Assembly (NCBI GenBank): GCA_027046525.1
Contig: JALTYD010000042.1
Coordinates: forward strand, 12,476-21,944
Reading direction: 5' to 3'
From: Pyrodictiaceae archaeon
GTDB taxonomy: Archaea; Thermoproteota; Thermoprotei_A; Sulfolobales; Pyrodictiaceae
Length of the DNA: 9,469 bases
The position numbers and the translations under genes are program-made. A model generated the notes under the pieces. The model was not told the DNA's origin. It searched no databases and saw nothing but the letters and a program-made list of their open reading frames with translations. Shown here in pieces: positions 1-6,776 of this stretch (the first letter of the stretch is position 1; every line of letters begins with the position of its first letter).

Positions 1-44
1 ATGAAAAGTATAAACCACTACTAAAACAAATACATAGTTATTGA
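1..44 (+). CDS. Possible 3' tail of a gene entering from the left edge
   Basis: One plus frame is open from the window edge to a TGA at 42-44 and reads EKYKPLLKQIHSY, a lysine-rich tail that looks like a protein C-terminus. If real, the gene would converge on the flavoprotein gene, whose stop lies 59 bases further on. Thirteen codons are far too few to identify a family, and a chance open stretch of this length is common. The only support is the protein-like composition. Confidence 0.22.
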   Translation, partial: EKYKPLLKQIHSY

Positions 45-103
45 TAACATCTCTCTAGAGACATTATATGTATCTTAGGTTCTTAGCCTCCTAGAGTTTC
101 TAG

Positions 104-1516
104 CTAGAGTCTTACTAGTGGTGTCCTAGGTTTTATATTGTTATCTAGTAGTGCTCTTATAGCAGAATTGTGGCCTGGTATACCAGTTATCTGTCCACCA
201 GGGTGGCTTGATGCAGAGCCATGGTAGAGTTTCTTTATAGGTGTAGTATAGTCTCCCCATCCTGGGAATGGTCTTTTATCGAGTAGACAGTCTCTCGAGA
301 ATAATAGATGATTGGGATGTCCATTAGGATTGAGATATTCTTCTAGTAGTATTGTTCTGTCTATCTCTTCGTAGCCTTCTAGTGATTTGATACCCAAGTT
401 AGTAGCAAGTTCTTCTCTTGGTATCCCAGGAGCATACCCAGTAAAAGTTACAACGTGTACTCCTCCTCTCCTCCACTGGCCTGCATAGCTTACGTATACA
501 GCTTCGCCCCAGTATTCATCCTCCCAATACTCTACTATTGGTACTGGTCTATTACTCTCTATACTACTCGGTATACTTGGTTTTTCTCTAGTGAAGAAGT
601 TTATACGAGTAGCTGATAGATCTAGTGAAGCATATGTTTTTAGAGTATATAGTACTTCTTTCTCTATATACTTGTCTTGTACTTCTGGTTCTAGGAGGTA
701 TAGTAGTTGTACAATACTTGTAGATAAGATTACTCCCCTCTTAGCTCTCATAGTTTTTCCACTAGCTGTTACTACGCCTTGTGCTTCTCCATCCTCTACT
801 ACGATTTTTGATACTCTAGTCCTATAGTAGAATTCTACGCCTAGTTTTCTCGCTCTCTCCTCTAGTAGTTCTATGAAGTGATCCATACCATTACGTGGAT
901 AGGCCCATAAGCCGTAGTTTGTATTAAAGTAGAATGTTATTATCCCTGGCTCGTAGAAGTAGAGAGGATATGTAAAGAGCCCCCAGTACTCAGGTGGGAA
1001 TAATGAACCTATTGTTTCTGCCCACGGCTTGCTCAGAGCCTCTCCTAGTCCTCGATAACATTTATCGAGTTGTTCTTCGAGTTCTCCTAGTGGTGGAGGA
1101 CTAGCTGTGAATAATACTCTGTTGCCACATTTGTTAAAAGCATCTAGTAGTTCTAGCCATTCACGATAAGATTTTTCTAGTCCATGTCTCTTAAATTCAG
1201 CTATTCTCTTCTCTCTACTGAGCCACCACTTAATCCATACTTCTCCATCTAGAATAACAATCCACGAAGGATTAGGCCATACGAGGTTGTTTTCTAGGTC
1301 TACCTCTAGGTATGAAGCTAGGCTGCTAGGAAACATCCCGATAGCATATGCTATTCTAGGATATGTAGAACCAGCATAGCTCCAGTCGATAGCCATTCCA
1401 CCTGGTTTGCCAGTATTGTCTATAACTGCTACTCTAGCATCATGCATTGCGAGTATAGTAGCTGCTACTAGTCCGTTGTGTCCACTACCAATAATAATGT
1501 AGTCGTAGGTTCTCAA
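104..1516 (-). CDS. FAD-dependent oxidoreductase, phytoene desaturase/PYROXD2-like
   Basis: A 470-residue flavoprotein of the phytoene dehydrogenase-related amine-oxidase superfamily. Residues 5-33 form the FAD-binding beta-alpha-beta unit, with GSGHNG at 10-15 and an acidic Asp33 ending strand 2, followed by the GG pair at 39-40. The last 40 or so residues carry the second flavin motif, with HPGGQITGIPGHNSA. The length and the N-terminal SGHNGLVAA pattern resemble PYROXD2-type proteins more than classical carotenoid desaturases; the substrate is unknown. The start is TTG at 1514-1516. An in-frame TAG lies just upstream, the next Met is residue 24 and would remove the FAD motif, and GGGG at 1525-1528 sits 8 bases upstream as a ribosome site. 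The gene diverges from cbiM. It favours A- and C-ending codons, unlike cbiM. Confidence 0.85.
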   Translation of the reverse strand: MRTYDYIIIGSGHNGLVAATILAMHDARVAVIDNTGKPGGMAIDWSYAGSTYPRIAYAIGMFPSSLASYLEVDLENNLVWPNPSWIVILDGEVWIKWWLSREKRIAEFKRHGLEKSYREWLELLDAFNKCGNRVLFTASPPPLGELEEQLDKCYRGLGEALSKPWAETIGSLFPPEYWGLFTYPLYFYEPGIITFYFNTNYGLWAYPRNGMDHFIELLEERARKLGVEFYYRTRVSKIVVEDGEAQGVVTASGKTMRAKRGVILSTSIVQLLYLLEPEVQDKYIEKEVLYTLKTYASLDLSATRINFFTREKPSIPSSIESNRPVPIVEYWEDEYWGEAVYVSYAGQWRRGGVHVVTFTGYAPGIPREELATNLGIKSLEGYEEIDRTILLEEYLNPNGHPNHLLFSRDCLLDKRPFPGWGDYTTPIKKLYHGSASSHPGGQITGIPGHNSAIRALLDNNIKPRTPLVRL

Positions 1517-1524
1517 TATAGTAT

Positions 1525-1528
1525 CCCC
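1525..1528 (-). promoter_or_regulatory. Ribosome-binding site deciding the TTG start of the flavoprotein
   Basis: Minus-strand GGGG followed by A lies 8 bases before TTG. No ATG or GTG start exists in frame between it and the upstream stop, so this site supports a TTG start. Confidence 0.5.
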
Positions 1529-1606
1529 GTGGTAGATTCCTCGCTGTAGCTAGCTGTGAGTAGTATACTAGTTGTTCTCGAGTAGTATGTTATTATTACT
1601 TGTATA

Positions 1607-1614
1607 CTTAAATA
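1607..1614 (-). promoter_or_regulatory. Candidate TATA box for the flavoprotein gene
   Basis: The minus strand reads TATTTAAG here, close to the archaeal TATA consensus. Transcription would start near 1585, leaving a leader of about 70 bases before the TTG, long enough to include the GGGG ribosome site. A second A+T-rich stretch near 1590-1600 is an alternative. Confidence 0.35.
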
Positions 1615-1662
1615 CTGTATAATCTACTAGTAGAGTTTCCTCCTAGGAGTAGTAGTCTTTTA

Positions 1663-1672
1663 TTTTTATATG
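1663..1672 (+). promoter_or_regulatory. Candidate TATA box for cbiMNQO
   Basis: TTTTTATATG fits an archaeal TATA element. A start of transcription about 25 bases downstream would be near 1693, giving a leader of about 50 bases that contains the AGGTG site at 1734-1738. TTTATCTA at 1676-1683 is a possible alternative. Confidence 0.4.
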
Positions 1673-1733
1673 AGTTTTATCTATTTATTCTCAGAGTATT
1701 AGATTGAGAGTATTAACAGGCGAGCTAGTCTGT

Positions 1734-1738
1734 AGGTG
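1734..1738 (+). promoter_or_regulatory. Ribosome-binding site fixing the cbiM start at 1745
   Basis: AGGTG matches the archaeal anti-Shine-Dalgarno sequence and lies 6 bases before ATG 1745. Its last three bases are the in-frame GTG at 1736-1738 that an ORF finder could take as the start; that GTG is better read as part of this site. Confidence 0.75.
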
Positions 1739-1744
1739 TCTAGT

Positions 1745-2413
1745 ATGCATATACCTGATGGCTATCTAGACGCTAAGATTTGTATTGCTACATACGCAGT
1801 CGTTATTGTATATGCTCTGTATACATGGAGAGTACTGAGGAAGAAAGTATCACAGTATACTCTACTCTCAGCTTCTGTTCTTGCTGCTGGTATATTTGTT
1901 GCACAGATGATTGCATGGCCTATTCCAGGTGGTACTTCTCTCCATCTACTAGGTGCTGCTCTTGCTGGGATACTGTTTGGGCCTCTACTAGGTTTCTATG
2001 TGATGTCTCTAGTCCTTGTTGTCCAGGCACTTGTCTTCCACGATGGCGGTATAACTACTCTTGGTGCAAATATTCTTAACATGGGTATAGTAGGTGTAGT
2101 TCCTAGCTACTACTGTTTTAGACTTCTACAGAAGCTACTAAGAGGTAGAGAGAAGTGGAGAATAGTAGCTGGGTTTGTTGCTGGCTGGACTAGTTTAACA
2201 CTAGCTGGTGTTGCTACAGGGCTAGAGCTTGGTTTATCGAGTGTTTTTCCATATAGTCTAGAGATATCGTTAGCTGTTATGAGTTTATGGCATGCTGTTC
2301 TTGGAGTAGTTGAGGGGCTAATAACCGGGTTTACAGTAGAGTATCTCTATAGAGTAGAATCTCCTATTGTTAAATCTAGTAGAGTAGTACTAGAAGAAGT
2401 TCATACGAGGTGA
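1745..2413 (+). CDS. cbiM: CbiM/NikM: substrate-binding membrane subunit of Ni/Co ECF transporter
   Basis: A 222-residue integral membrane protein, the S component that captures the metal ion. The N-terminus is MHIPDGYLD, the family hallmark in which the free amino group of Met1 and the side chain of His2 help bind the metal. GTSLHLLG places a histidine at residue 67, the position I recall for the third ligand in Thermoanaerobacter NikM2. The segment ALVFHDGGITTLGANILNM matches the conserved central loop. About six hydrophobic segments are visible. ATG 1745 is chosen over the in-frame GTG 1736 because the extra Met-Ser-Ser would bury the metal-binding N-terminus and the GTG belongs to the ribosome site. 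Nickel is preferred over cobalt only because hyp genes are adjacent. Confidence 0.93.
   Translation: MHIPDGYLDAKICIATYAVVIVYALYTWRVLRKKVSQYTLLSASVLAAGIFVAQMIAWPIPGGTSLHLLGAALAGILFGPLLGFYVMSLVLVVQALVFHDGGITTLGANILNMGIVGVVPSYYCFRLLQKLLRGREKWRIVAGFVAGWTSLTLAGVATGLELGLSSVFPYSLEISLAVMSLWHAVLGVVEGLITGFTVEYLYRVESPIVKSSRVVLEEVHTR
2407..2413 (+). promoter_or_regulatory. Ribosome-binding site of cbiN overlapping the cbiM stop
   Basis: GAGGTGA contains the cbiM TGA stop and lies 6 bases before GTG 2420. The arrangement supports translational coupling of cbiM and cbiN and supports the GTG start of cbiN; an in-frame TGA at 2417-2419 rules out an earlier one. Confidence 0.75.
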
Positions 2414-2419
2414 CATTGA

Positions 2420-2728
2420 GTGGGTATTCTGAGTGAGTACAAACGTTCGATTATTGTAATTCTATTACTCTTGCTAGCTAGTCCTCTACTAGGTATAGTT
2501 ATTGCTAGTAGGATAGGATATAGAGAACCTCTAGATATTGTTGCTGAGAAGCTCGGGCTAGAAGAGAAAGCTATTGAGTGGAGTCCTCTTAGAGACTATT
2601 CTTTCCCAGGTCTACCAGATACTATTGGGTATATTGTATCAGGATTAGTAGGTGTAGTTATCATTATAGGTATTGGTCTATTCTTATCGAAGAAGATTGT
2701 AAGTGGAGACTATGAAGAGTATAGTTGA
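2420..2728 (+). CDS. cbiN: CbiN/NikN-like PDGLE-domain subunit of metal transporter
   Basis: A 102-residue protein with two membrane segments, at about residues 9-29 and 69-89, flanking an extracytoplasmic loop. The loop pattern VAEKLGLEEKA, then SPLRDYSFPGLPD, then a second helix with SGLVGVVIIIG matches the PDGLE/CbiN-type family, in which the small subunit assists metal loading of the M subunit. The name-giving PDGLE pentapeptide is replaced by EPLDI at 36-40, so the assignment rests on the rest of the loop, the topology and the gene order. The GTG start is supported by the GAGGTGA site. The end overlaps the start of cbiQ by 17 bases, or 26 if cbiQ starts at GTG 2703. Confidence 0.82.
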   Translation: MGILSEYKRSIIVILLLLLASPLLGIVIASRIGYREPLDIVAEKLGLEEKAIEWSPLRDYSFPGLPDTIGYIVSGLVGVVIIIGIGLFLSKKIVSGDYEEYS

Positions 2729-3458
2729 GCCAGTAGTTGAGTCTATTAGAGAAGTCTCTACAGCACTAGGAGCTAGTAGTGGTGTTAGTCCACCTGCTCC
2801 TCATGTATTGCTGGTTATGTTGTTCATAGGTTTGGTAGTACTTAGTACTACTTATAGCTTAGTTGTTATCATTACTAGTCTAGTCTCATCGCTAGTACTA
2901 CTAGTAGCTTATACTCTTAGAGCTAGGAGCTGGTGGGTTCTCAGAGTACTACTGTATACTGCTATAATAACTCTAGCTATATCAGCTCCTCTAGTACTTG
3001 TGGGTAGGATAGGGGATGTGTTCGTGTTTGTACTCAGAGTAGTAGCTGCATCTACACTTAGTCTAGCAGTAGTAGTTGTTTCTGGCTGGCGTAGTATACT
3101 TAGAGGGTTAGAGAAGCTAGGTGTTCCTAGGCTAGTTGTAGACTCACTTGAGCTAACAGTATACTTTGTACCTATATTCTCGAGAGAGATTCTGAACATA
3201 CTTGTTGCTAGAAGAGCTAGACATGTAGATAATCCAGGATTCTTAGATAATCTTAGACTAGGCTCGACTATTGTAGGTGAGTTATTAGCTCGTGTGTTTA
3301 GGAGGCTAGAGCTAGTAGTCTTAGCCTATAGTGCTAGGAAGGTTGGAGATAGACGAAGTCATAATACTAGAAGTTTAGCTAGTACTAGTACTTCTCTTAC
3401 TCCATATCTACCACTAGTACTAGAAGTTATTGCTCTGGTGGTATCCTGGCTTGGATAA
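2712..3458 (+). CDS. cbiQ: CbiQ/EcfT-type transmembrane coupling subunit
   Basis: A 248-residue membrane protein of the energy-coupling factor T family, linking the metal-binding subunit to the ATPase. Hydrophobic segments lie at about 32-48, 49-69, 76-98, 102-124 and 232-246, with a long helical cytoplasmic stretch between the last two. The two EcfT coupling motifs, normally Ala-Arg-Gly, appear as ARH at 169-171 and ARK at 208-210. The start is uncertain: ATG 2712 has GGAG only 3 bases upstream, while in-frame GTG 2703 would add Met-Glu-Thr. Either start overlaps cbiN. A hydrophobic C-terminal segment follows the coupling region and its coding end overlaps cbiO. Confidence 0.88.
   Translation: MKSIVEPVVESIREVSTALGASSGVSPPAPHVLLVMLFIGLVVLSTTYSLVVIITSLVSSLVLLVAYTLRARSWWVLRVLLYTAIITLAISAPLVLVGRIGDVFVFVLRVVAASTLSLAVVVVSGWRSILRGLEKLGVPRLVVDSLELTVYFVPIFSREILNILVARRARHVDNPGFLDNLRLGSTIVGELLARVFRRLELVVLAYSARKVGDRRSHNTRSLASTSTSLTPYLPLVLEVIALVVSWLG
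3437..3446 (+). promoter_or_regulatory. Ribosome-binding site deciding the cbiO start
   Basis: GGTGGTATCC is close to the ideal GGAGGTGATCC and lies just before TTG 3451 (8 bases from GGTGGT). It favours that TTG over the in-frame TTG at 3430, which lies upstream of the site. Confidence 0.6.
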
Positions 3459-4176
3459 GCTAGTGTTAAAGAATGTTACTTTTACCTATAATGGGTATAA
3501 ACCTGTACTAGTTGATGCTAGTATGGAGGCTCTGCCTGGTGAAGTAACAGTTCTCGTTGGACCGACTGGTAGTGGTAAATCTACAACATTGATGCTCTTA
3601 GCTGGTCTACTAGTACCTGAGAAGGGTAGTGTGTATTTTGGTGGTAGACCTATTAGAGAATTAGAGAACTATAGGAGGCTTGTAGGGATCCTCTTCCAGA
3701 ATCCTGAAGATCAATTATTTAATCCTACAGTATTTGACGAGATTGCTTATTCTCTTAGGACTATGGGGTTATCTAGTAGTGAGATTGTAGATAGAGTAGA
3801 TAGTATTTCTGAGAAACTAGGTATTAAGCATCTACTAGGTGAATATACCTATAGGCTTAGTGCTGGCCAGAAGAAGCTAGTAGCTATTGCTTCTATACTA
3901 GTATATAGTCCAGAGATACTACTACTAGATGAGCCTAGTACTAATATAGACTATGATGGCCTCTATGCAATAGATAGTATTATACAAGAATATGTAGGAA
4001 AGGAGAAAATAGTAGTTATAGCTACACATGATACTAGTCTACTAGAGAGATATAGTGGTAGAGTATGCATTGTTAGAGATGCTAAGATTAAGTGTAGAGA
4101 TTCAGAAGCTCTATCTCTCGACGAGATTGTTAGAGAAGCAAGACTACCGTATCTCTCTCCAACTAGGTGTAGCTAG
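3451..4176 (+). CDS. cbiO: CbiO/NikO: ATP-binding subunit of Ni/Co ECF transporter
   Basis: A 241-residue cytoplasmic ABC ATPase that powers metal import through CbiQ. Visible motifs, in order: aromatic Tyr13 in FTYNG; Walker A GPTGSGKST at 37-45 with Lys43; Q-loop Gln83 in FQNPEDQLF; signature LSAGQ at 136-140, where LSGGQ is usual; Walker B ILLLDEP with Asp160 and Glu161; D-loop STNID; H-loop His193 in ATHD. The start is taken as TTG 3451 because MDKLVLKNVTFTYNG has the usual family length before the first strand and a GGTGGT site precedes it; TTG 3430 would add MLWWYPG. It overlaps cbiQ by 8 bases. The stop faces the hypF stop 10 bases away, with no visible T-run terminator. Confidence 0.93.
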   Translation: MDKLVLKNVTFTYNGYKPVLVDASMEALPGEVTVLVGPTGSGKSTTLMLLAGLLVPEKGSVYFGGRPIRELENYRRLVGILFQNPEDQLFNPTVFDEIAYSLRTMGLSSSEIVDRVDSISEKLGIKHLLGEYTYRLSAGQKKLVAIASILVYSPEILLLDEPSTNIDYDGLYAIDSIIQEYVGKEKIVVIATHDTSLLERYSGRVCIVRDAKIKCRDSEALSLDEIVREARLPYLSPTRCS

Positions 4177-4186
4177 ATTATAGGTT

Positions 4187-6511
4187 CTAGGCTAATAGCT
4201 TTGTAGCAGCTACTGCTATCTGTCCTGCTGCTATACCTCCATCACCTGGTGGTAGTTTCTTCTGTAGTAGTAGTTTTAGTTCTTGTTCTTCTAGAGCTTC
4301 ACGTATACCTTGTATTATATATGTATTTACTGCTGCTCCGCCAGAGACTATTACTTCTCCTCCTAGTTTCTTAGAAGAGCTGAGTGCTATTCTACCGAGT
4401 GCTCTACCTAGGCTTTTCTGTACTGTTAGAGCTATATCGTTTACTGGTTTATTTTCTTCGAGTACCCATATGATCCATTCAAATAACCTACTAGTATCTA
4501 CTACTAGTAGGTTCTCTCTCACTACTACTGGTATTTCGAAGTCTAGATCTCTACCACCTCGTGCTGCTGCTTCTAGCCTCATAGCCGGTTCTCCTTCATA
4601 TCCTCTACTCCAAGCAACAGATAGTAGGACTGCAGCTGCATCAAGTGTTCTACCCATACTAGTAGTCCAGACTGTGTTTGGTATTCTTGTCTGCCTCCAG
4701 GCTATTCTAGCTTCTCTCTCGCCGTAGGGCAGGTATTTAGGAGATAGTAGGCCTCTCTTAGAGAGTAGTGTTATTGTTTCTTCTTCGTCTAGCCCTATAG
4801 TACTTAGTATCCCTATTAGTGCTCTTACTGGGTAGGTTGTTGCTCTATCTCCTCCTGGTAGTGGGAATTTATTGAGGCATCCTATTCTCTTGTACTCTGT
4901 GTAGCTAGCTACTAGTACTTCGCCTCCCCATATAGTTTTATCTGGTCCGTATCCTACTCCATCTATTGTAATAGCTATTCTTTTTTCTCCCTGCTCTATG
5001 TTGTGTTCTATCATTGCTGAAGCTGCATGAGCATGGTGGTGCTGGACTTCTACTAGCTCTATGTTGTATTTCTCTGCTAGTTCTAGTGCTAGTTTCCTAT
5101 TACGATATAGTGGATGCATATCTAGTGCTACTATTTTTGGTTCTAGCTTGTAAGTGTTTATTAGCCATTGTAGTTCTCTCTCGAGATCTTCTATTTGTCC
5201 TGGCTCGTCGAGGTCTCCTATAAATTGTGTTAGTACTATCTTGTCTTCGAATGATACTGCACCTGCTGATTGTAGTTCTGCTCCTACAGCTACTACTTCT
5301 GGTAGTTCTATTGTTGTTTGTAGCCACATAGGTGCATATCCACGTGCTCTACGGAGGAATACTAGTTCTCCATCGGTATATCTTAGTACGCTATCGTCTA
5401 CTCTATGTACTATCTCTCTATCGTGGTCTACTACGTAGTCTACTATGTCTGAGAGATGAGTAAATACACATTCTAGATCTATACACATAGGATAGCCTGA
5501 TCTATTCCCACTCGTCATTATTATATAGCCGTCTCTCAGTCTTCTCAAGAGTAGAAGCTGGAAACCAGTATAGGGTAGAAATACTCCTATTGTATCTAGT
5601 CCTGGTGCTACTAGTTCCGAGATCCTAGTATTGTCTTTCTTTGGTAGCAGTAGTATTGGTCTTTCAGGAGACTCTAGTACCTTGCATTCTCTCGAGCTTA
5701 TCTCTACTATTTCTGATGCTTTTGTACAGTCTCTAGCCATTACTGCGAAGGGTTTTGTTGGCCTCTTCTTCCTCTTCCGGAGCTCTGCTACTACTTCATC
5801 ATTTGTTGCTAGTGCTGCTATGTGGTATCCTCCTACACCTTTTATAGCTATTATATATCCTTCTTCTATCTTCTCTGAAGCCCATGCAACTGGATTATTA
5901 GCTGGTATTTCTTCTCCAGCTATACTATATATTCTTGTCTTAGGGCCGCATATAGGACAGCTTATACCTTGTGCATGGAATCTCCTCGTATTTAGTGGAT
6001 CTTCGTAGTCTCTTCTACACTCTCTACATAGAGGGTATTTTTTCATAGCAGTATTGTGTCTATCGTATGGAACACTATACATCATAGAGAATCTAGGACC
6101 ACACCAAGCACAACTATTCCAGTAGTATTTACTAAATCTCGTACTACTCCCCAGTACTTCCTCTGTACAGTATCTGCATATCCCAAAGTCTGGAGGAATC
6201 ATACTACGTCTACTTAGTTTGTATATACTTTTTCTTATCTCAAATTTGTCTAGTCCTAGAGGCTCTACATATTCTACTTCTATTTTTTCAAGCTTAGCTG
6301 GTGGTGGTTTTTCTTGCTCGAATAGTTCTAAGAACTCTTCTATAGCTCTCCTAGAGCCTTCTATGTATATCTCGACTTCACTACCACCTAGGTTTACTAC
6401 GTAGCCAGATAGTCCTAGTTTTGTTGCTAGTCTATAGACGTATGGTCTAAAACCTACTCCTTGTACTATACCAATTACTCTAATTCTTATAGCTCTAGTA
6501 GCATCTACCAC
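4187..6511 (-). CDS. hypF: HypF: carbamoyltransferase for [NiFe]-hydrogenase maturation
   Basis: A 774-residue cytoplasmic enzyme that uses carbamoyl phosphate and ATP to carbamoylate the C-terminal cysteine of HypE, the first step toward hydrogenase cyanide ligands. All domains are present: acylphosphatase at about 7-92 (GIVQGVGFRP at 14-23, catalytic Arg22 and Asn40); zinc-finger region with cysteine pairs 112/115, 134/137, 162/165 and 185/188; YrdC-like domain at about 205-395 (KRPTKP at 249-254, SGNRSGYP at 334-341); Kae1-like domain from about 405 with HHHAHAAS at 491-498, DGVGYGPDKTIWGGE at 517-531, SGGAAVN at 723-729 and PPGDGGIAAGQ at 754-764. The last zinc spacer is 19 residues where E. 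coli has 18. The start is GTG with AGGTG 8 bases upstream. Codons favour A and C endings, unlike hypDCE. Confidence 0.97.
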   Translation of the reverse strand: MVDATRAIRIRVIGIVQGVGFRPYVYRLATKLGLSGYVVNLGGSEVEIYIEGSRRAIEEFLELFEQEKPPPAKLEKIEVEYVEPLGLDKFEIRKSIYKLSRRSMIPPDFGICRYCTEEVLGSSTRFSKYYWNSCAWCGPRFSMMYSVPYDRHNTAMKKYPLCRECRRDYEDPLNTRRFHAQGISCPICGPKTRIYSIAGEEIPANNPVAWASEKIEEGYIIAIKGVGGYHIAALATNDEVVAELRKRKKRPTKPFAVMARDCTKASEIVEISSRECKVLESPERPILLLPKKDNTRISELVAPGLDTIGVFLPYTGFQLLLLRRLRDGYIIMTSGNRSGYPMCIDLECVFTHLSDIVDYVVDHDREIVHRVDDSVLRYTDGELVFLRRARGYAPMWLQTTIELPEVVAVGAELQSAGAVSFEDKIVLTQFIGDLDEPGQIEDLERELQWLINTYKLEPKIVALDMHPLYRNRKLALELAEKYNIELVEVQHHHAHAASAMIEHNIEQGEKRIAITIDGVGYGPDKTIWGGEVLVASYTEYKRIGCLNKFPLPGGDRATTYPVRALIGILSTIGLDEEETITLLSKRGLLSPKYLPYGEREARIAWRQTRIPNTVWTTSMGRTLDAAAVLLSVAWSRGYEGEPAMRLEAAARGGRDLDFEIPVVVRENLLVVDTSRLFEWIIWVLEENKPVNDIALTVQKSLGRALGRIALSSSKKLGGEVIVSGGAAVNTYIIQGIREALEEQELKLLLQKKLPPGDGGIAAGQIAVAATKLLA

Positions 6512-6519
6512 TATCGAAA

Positions 6520-6524
6520 CACCT
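6520..6524 (-). promoter_or_regulatory. Ribosome-binding site of hypF
   Basis: The minus strand reads AGGTG here, 8 bases before the GTG start, supporting that start over any downstream codon. With the TATA box at 6539-6546 the transcript may begin very close to or inside this site, so its use in vivo is uncertain. Confidence 0.5.
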
Positions 6525-6538
6525 ACTCGTGGTACGAG

Positions 6539-6546
6539 ATTTTATA
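6539..6546 (-). promoter_or_regulatory. TATA box of hypF
   Basis: The minus strand reads TATAAAAT centred about 31 bases before the GTG start, preceded by GTATAGAC in the BRE position. Transcription would begin about 5 bases before GTG, so the messenger would be almost leaderless. This gives hypF its own promoter, separate from hypDCE. Confidence 0.55.
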
Positions 6547-6750
6547 GTCTATACTTCTATATCTAGGATATCTATTATGCTCTGGGTGTAGATAAAGATA
6601 GTAGATATAGTACAGCTGGAGCAGACTAATCAGGTATCGGGGAGACACTAGGTATCAGGAGAGATAGTCGTTATTCGATCTAAGAGATTGAGAAGATTTA
6701 GAGTAACATAATTTGGAGTAGAAGTAGTAGAGCCTACAGAAGAATATGCT

Positions 6751-6776
6751 ATAAAGAAACTACTAAAATAAATAGA
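6751..6776 (-). terminator. Possible T-rich transcription end of hypDCE
   Basis: Fifteen to forty bases past the hypE stop the minus strand becomes T-rich, with TTTATTTT and TTTCTTTAT runs. Archaeal termination often uses such T-rich tracts without a hairpin. No stem-loop was found, and read-through into hypF cannot be excluded. Confidence 0.3.

Larger units (their letters stand above)
1517..1744. other. Divergent intergenic control region, flavoprotein / cbiMNQO
   Basis: The 228 bases between two divergent starts are A+T-rich and hold no convincing ORF. They contain two perfect 10-bp palindromes, TAGTATACTA at 1561-1570 and CTCCTAGGAG at 1640-1649, and candidate TATA elements for each direction. 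No match to the bacterial NikR operator pattern was seen, and no riboswitch-like fold was recognised. Binding of a metal-responsive regulator here is possible but only inferred from position. Confidence 0.6.

Noticed and set aside
1517..1744. Search for a NikR operator, cobalamin riboswitch or NiCo riboswitch before cbiM
   Set aside because: No GTATGA/TCATAC pair with the proper spacing and no recognisable aptamer core was seen; these elements are mainly bacterial or euryarchaeal.
1780..2079. A 99-codon plus-strand frame inside cbiM
   Set aside because: The translation is packed with Cys, Tyr and Trp, as expected for a shifted reading of CTA/TGG/TGT-rich coding sequence, and cbiM itself is clear.
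3430..3450. TTG 3430 as the cbiO start
   Set aside because: It lies upstream of the GGTGGTATCC site, adds a Trp-rich MLWWYPG extension not expected in the family, and TTG 3451 fits both the site and the usual N-terminal length.
5631..6008. A 125-codon open frame antisense to hypF, and similar antisense frames within hypF, hypD, hypE and cbiQ
   Set aside because: Their translations are Ser/Thr-rich mirror images of the real genes' codon bias, they have no ribosome sites, and they lie wholly inside well-identified genes.
6567..6626. Resemblance of the short translated stretch DIYYALGVDKDS to the start of a DnaJ J-domain
   Set aside because: Only about ten residues are similar, the frame stops soon after, and the rest of the J-domain (including the HPD motif) is absent. 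Chance is more likely.
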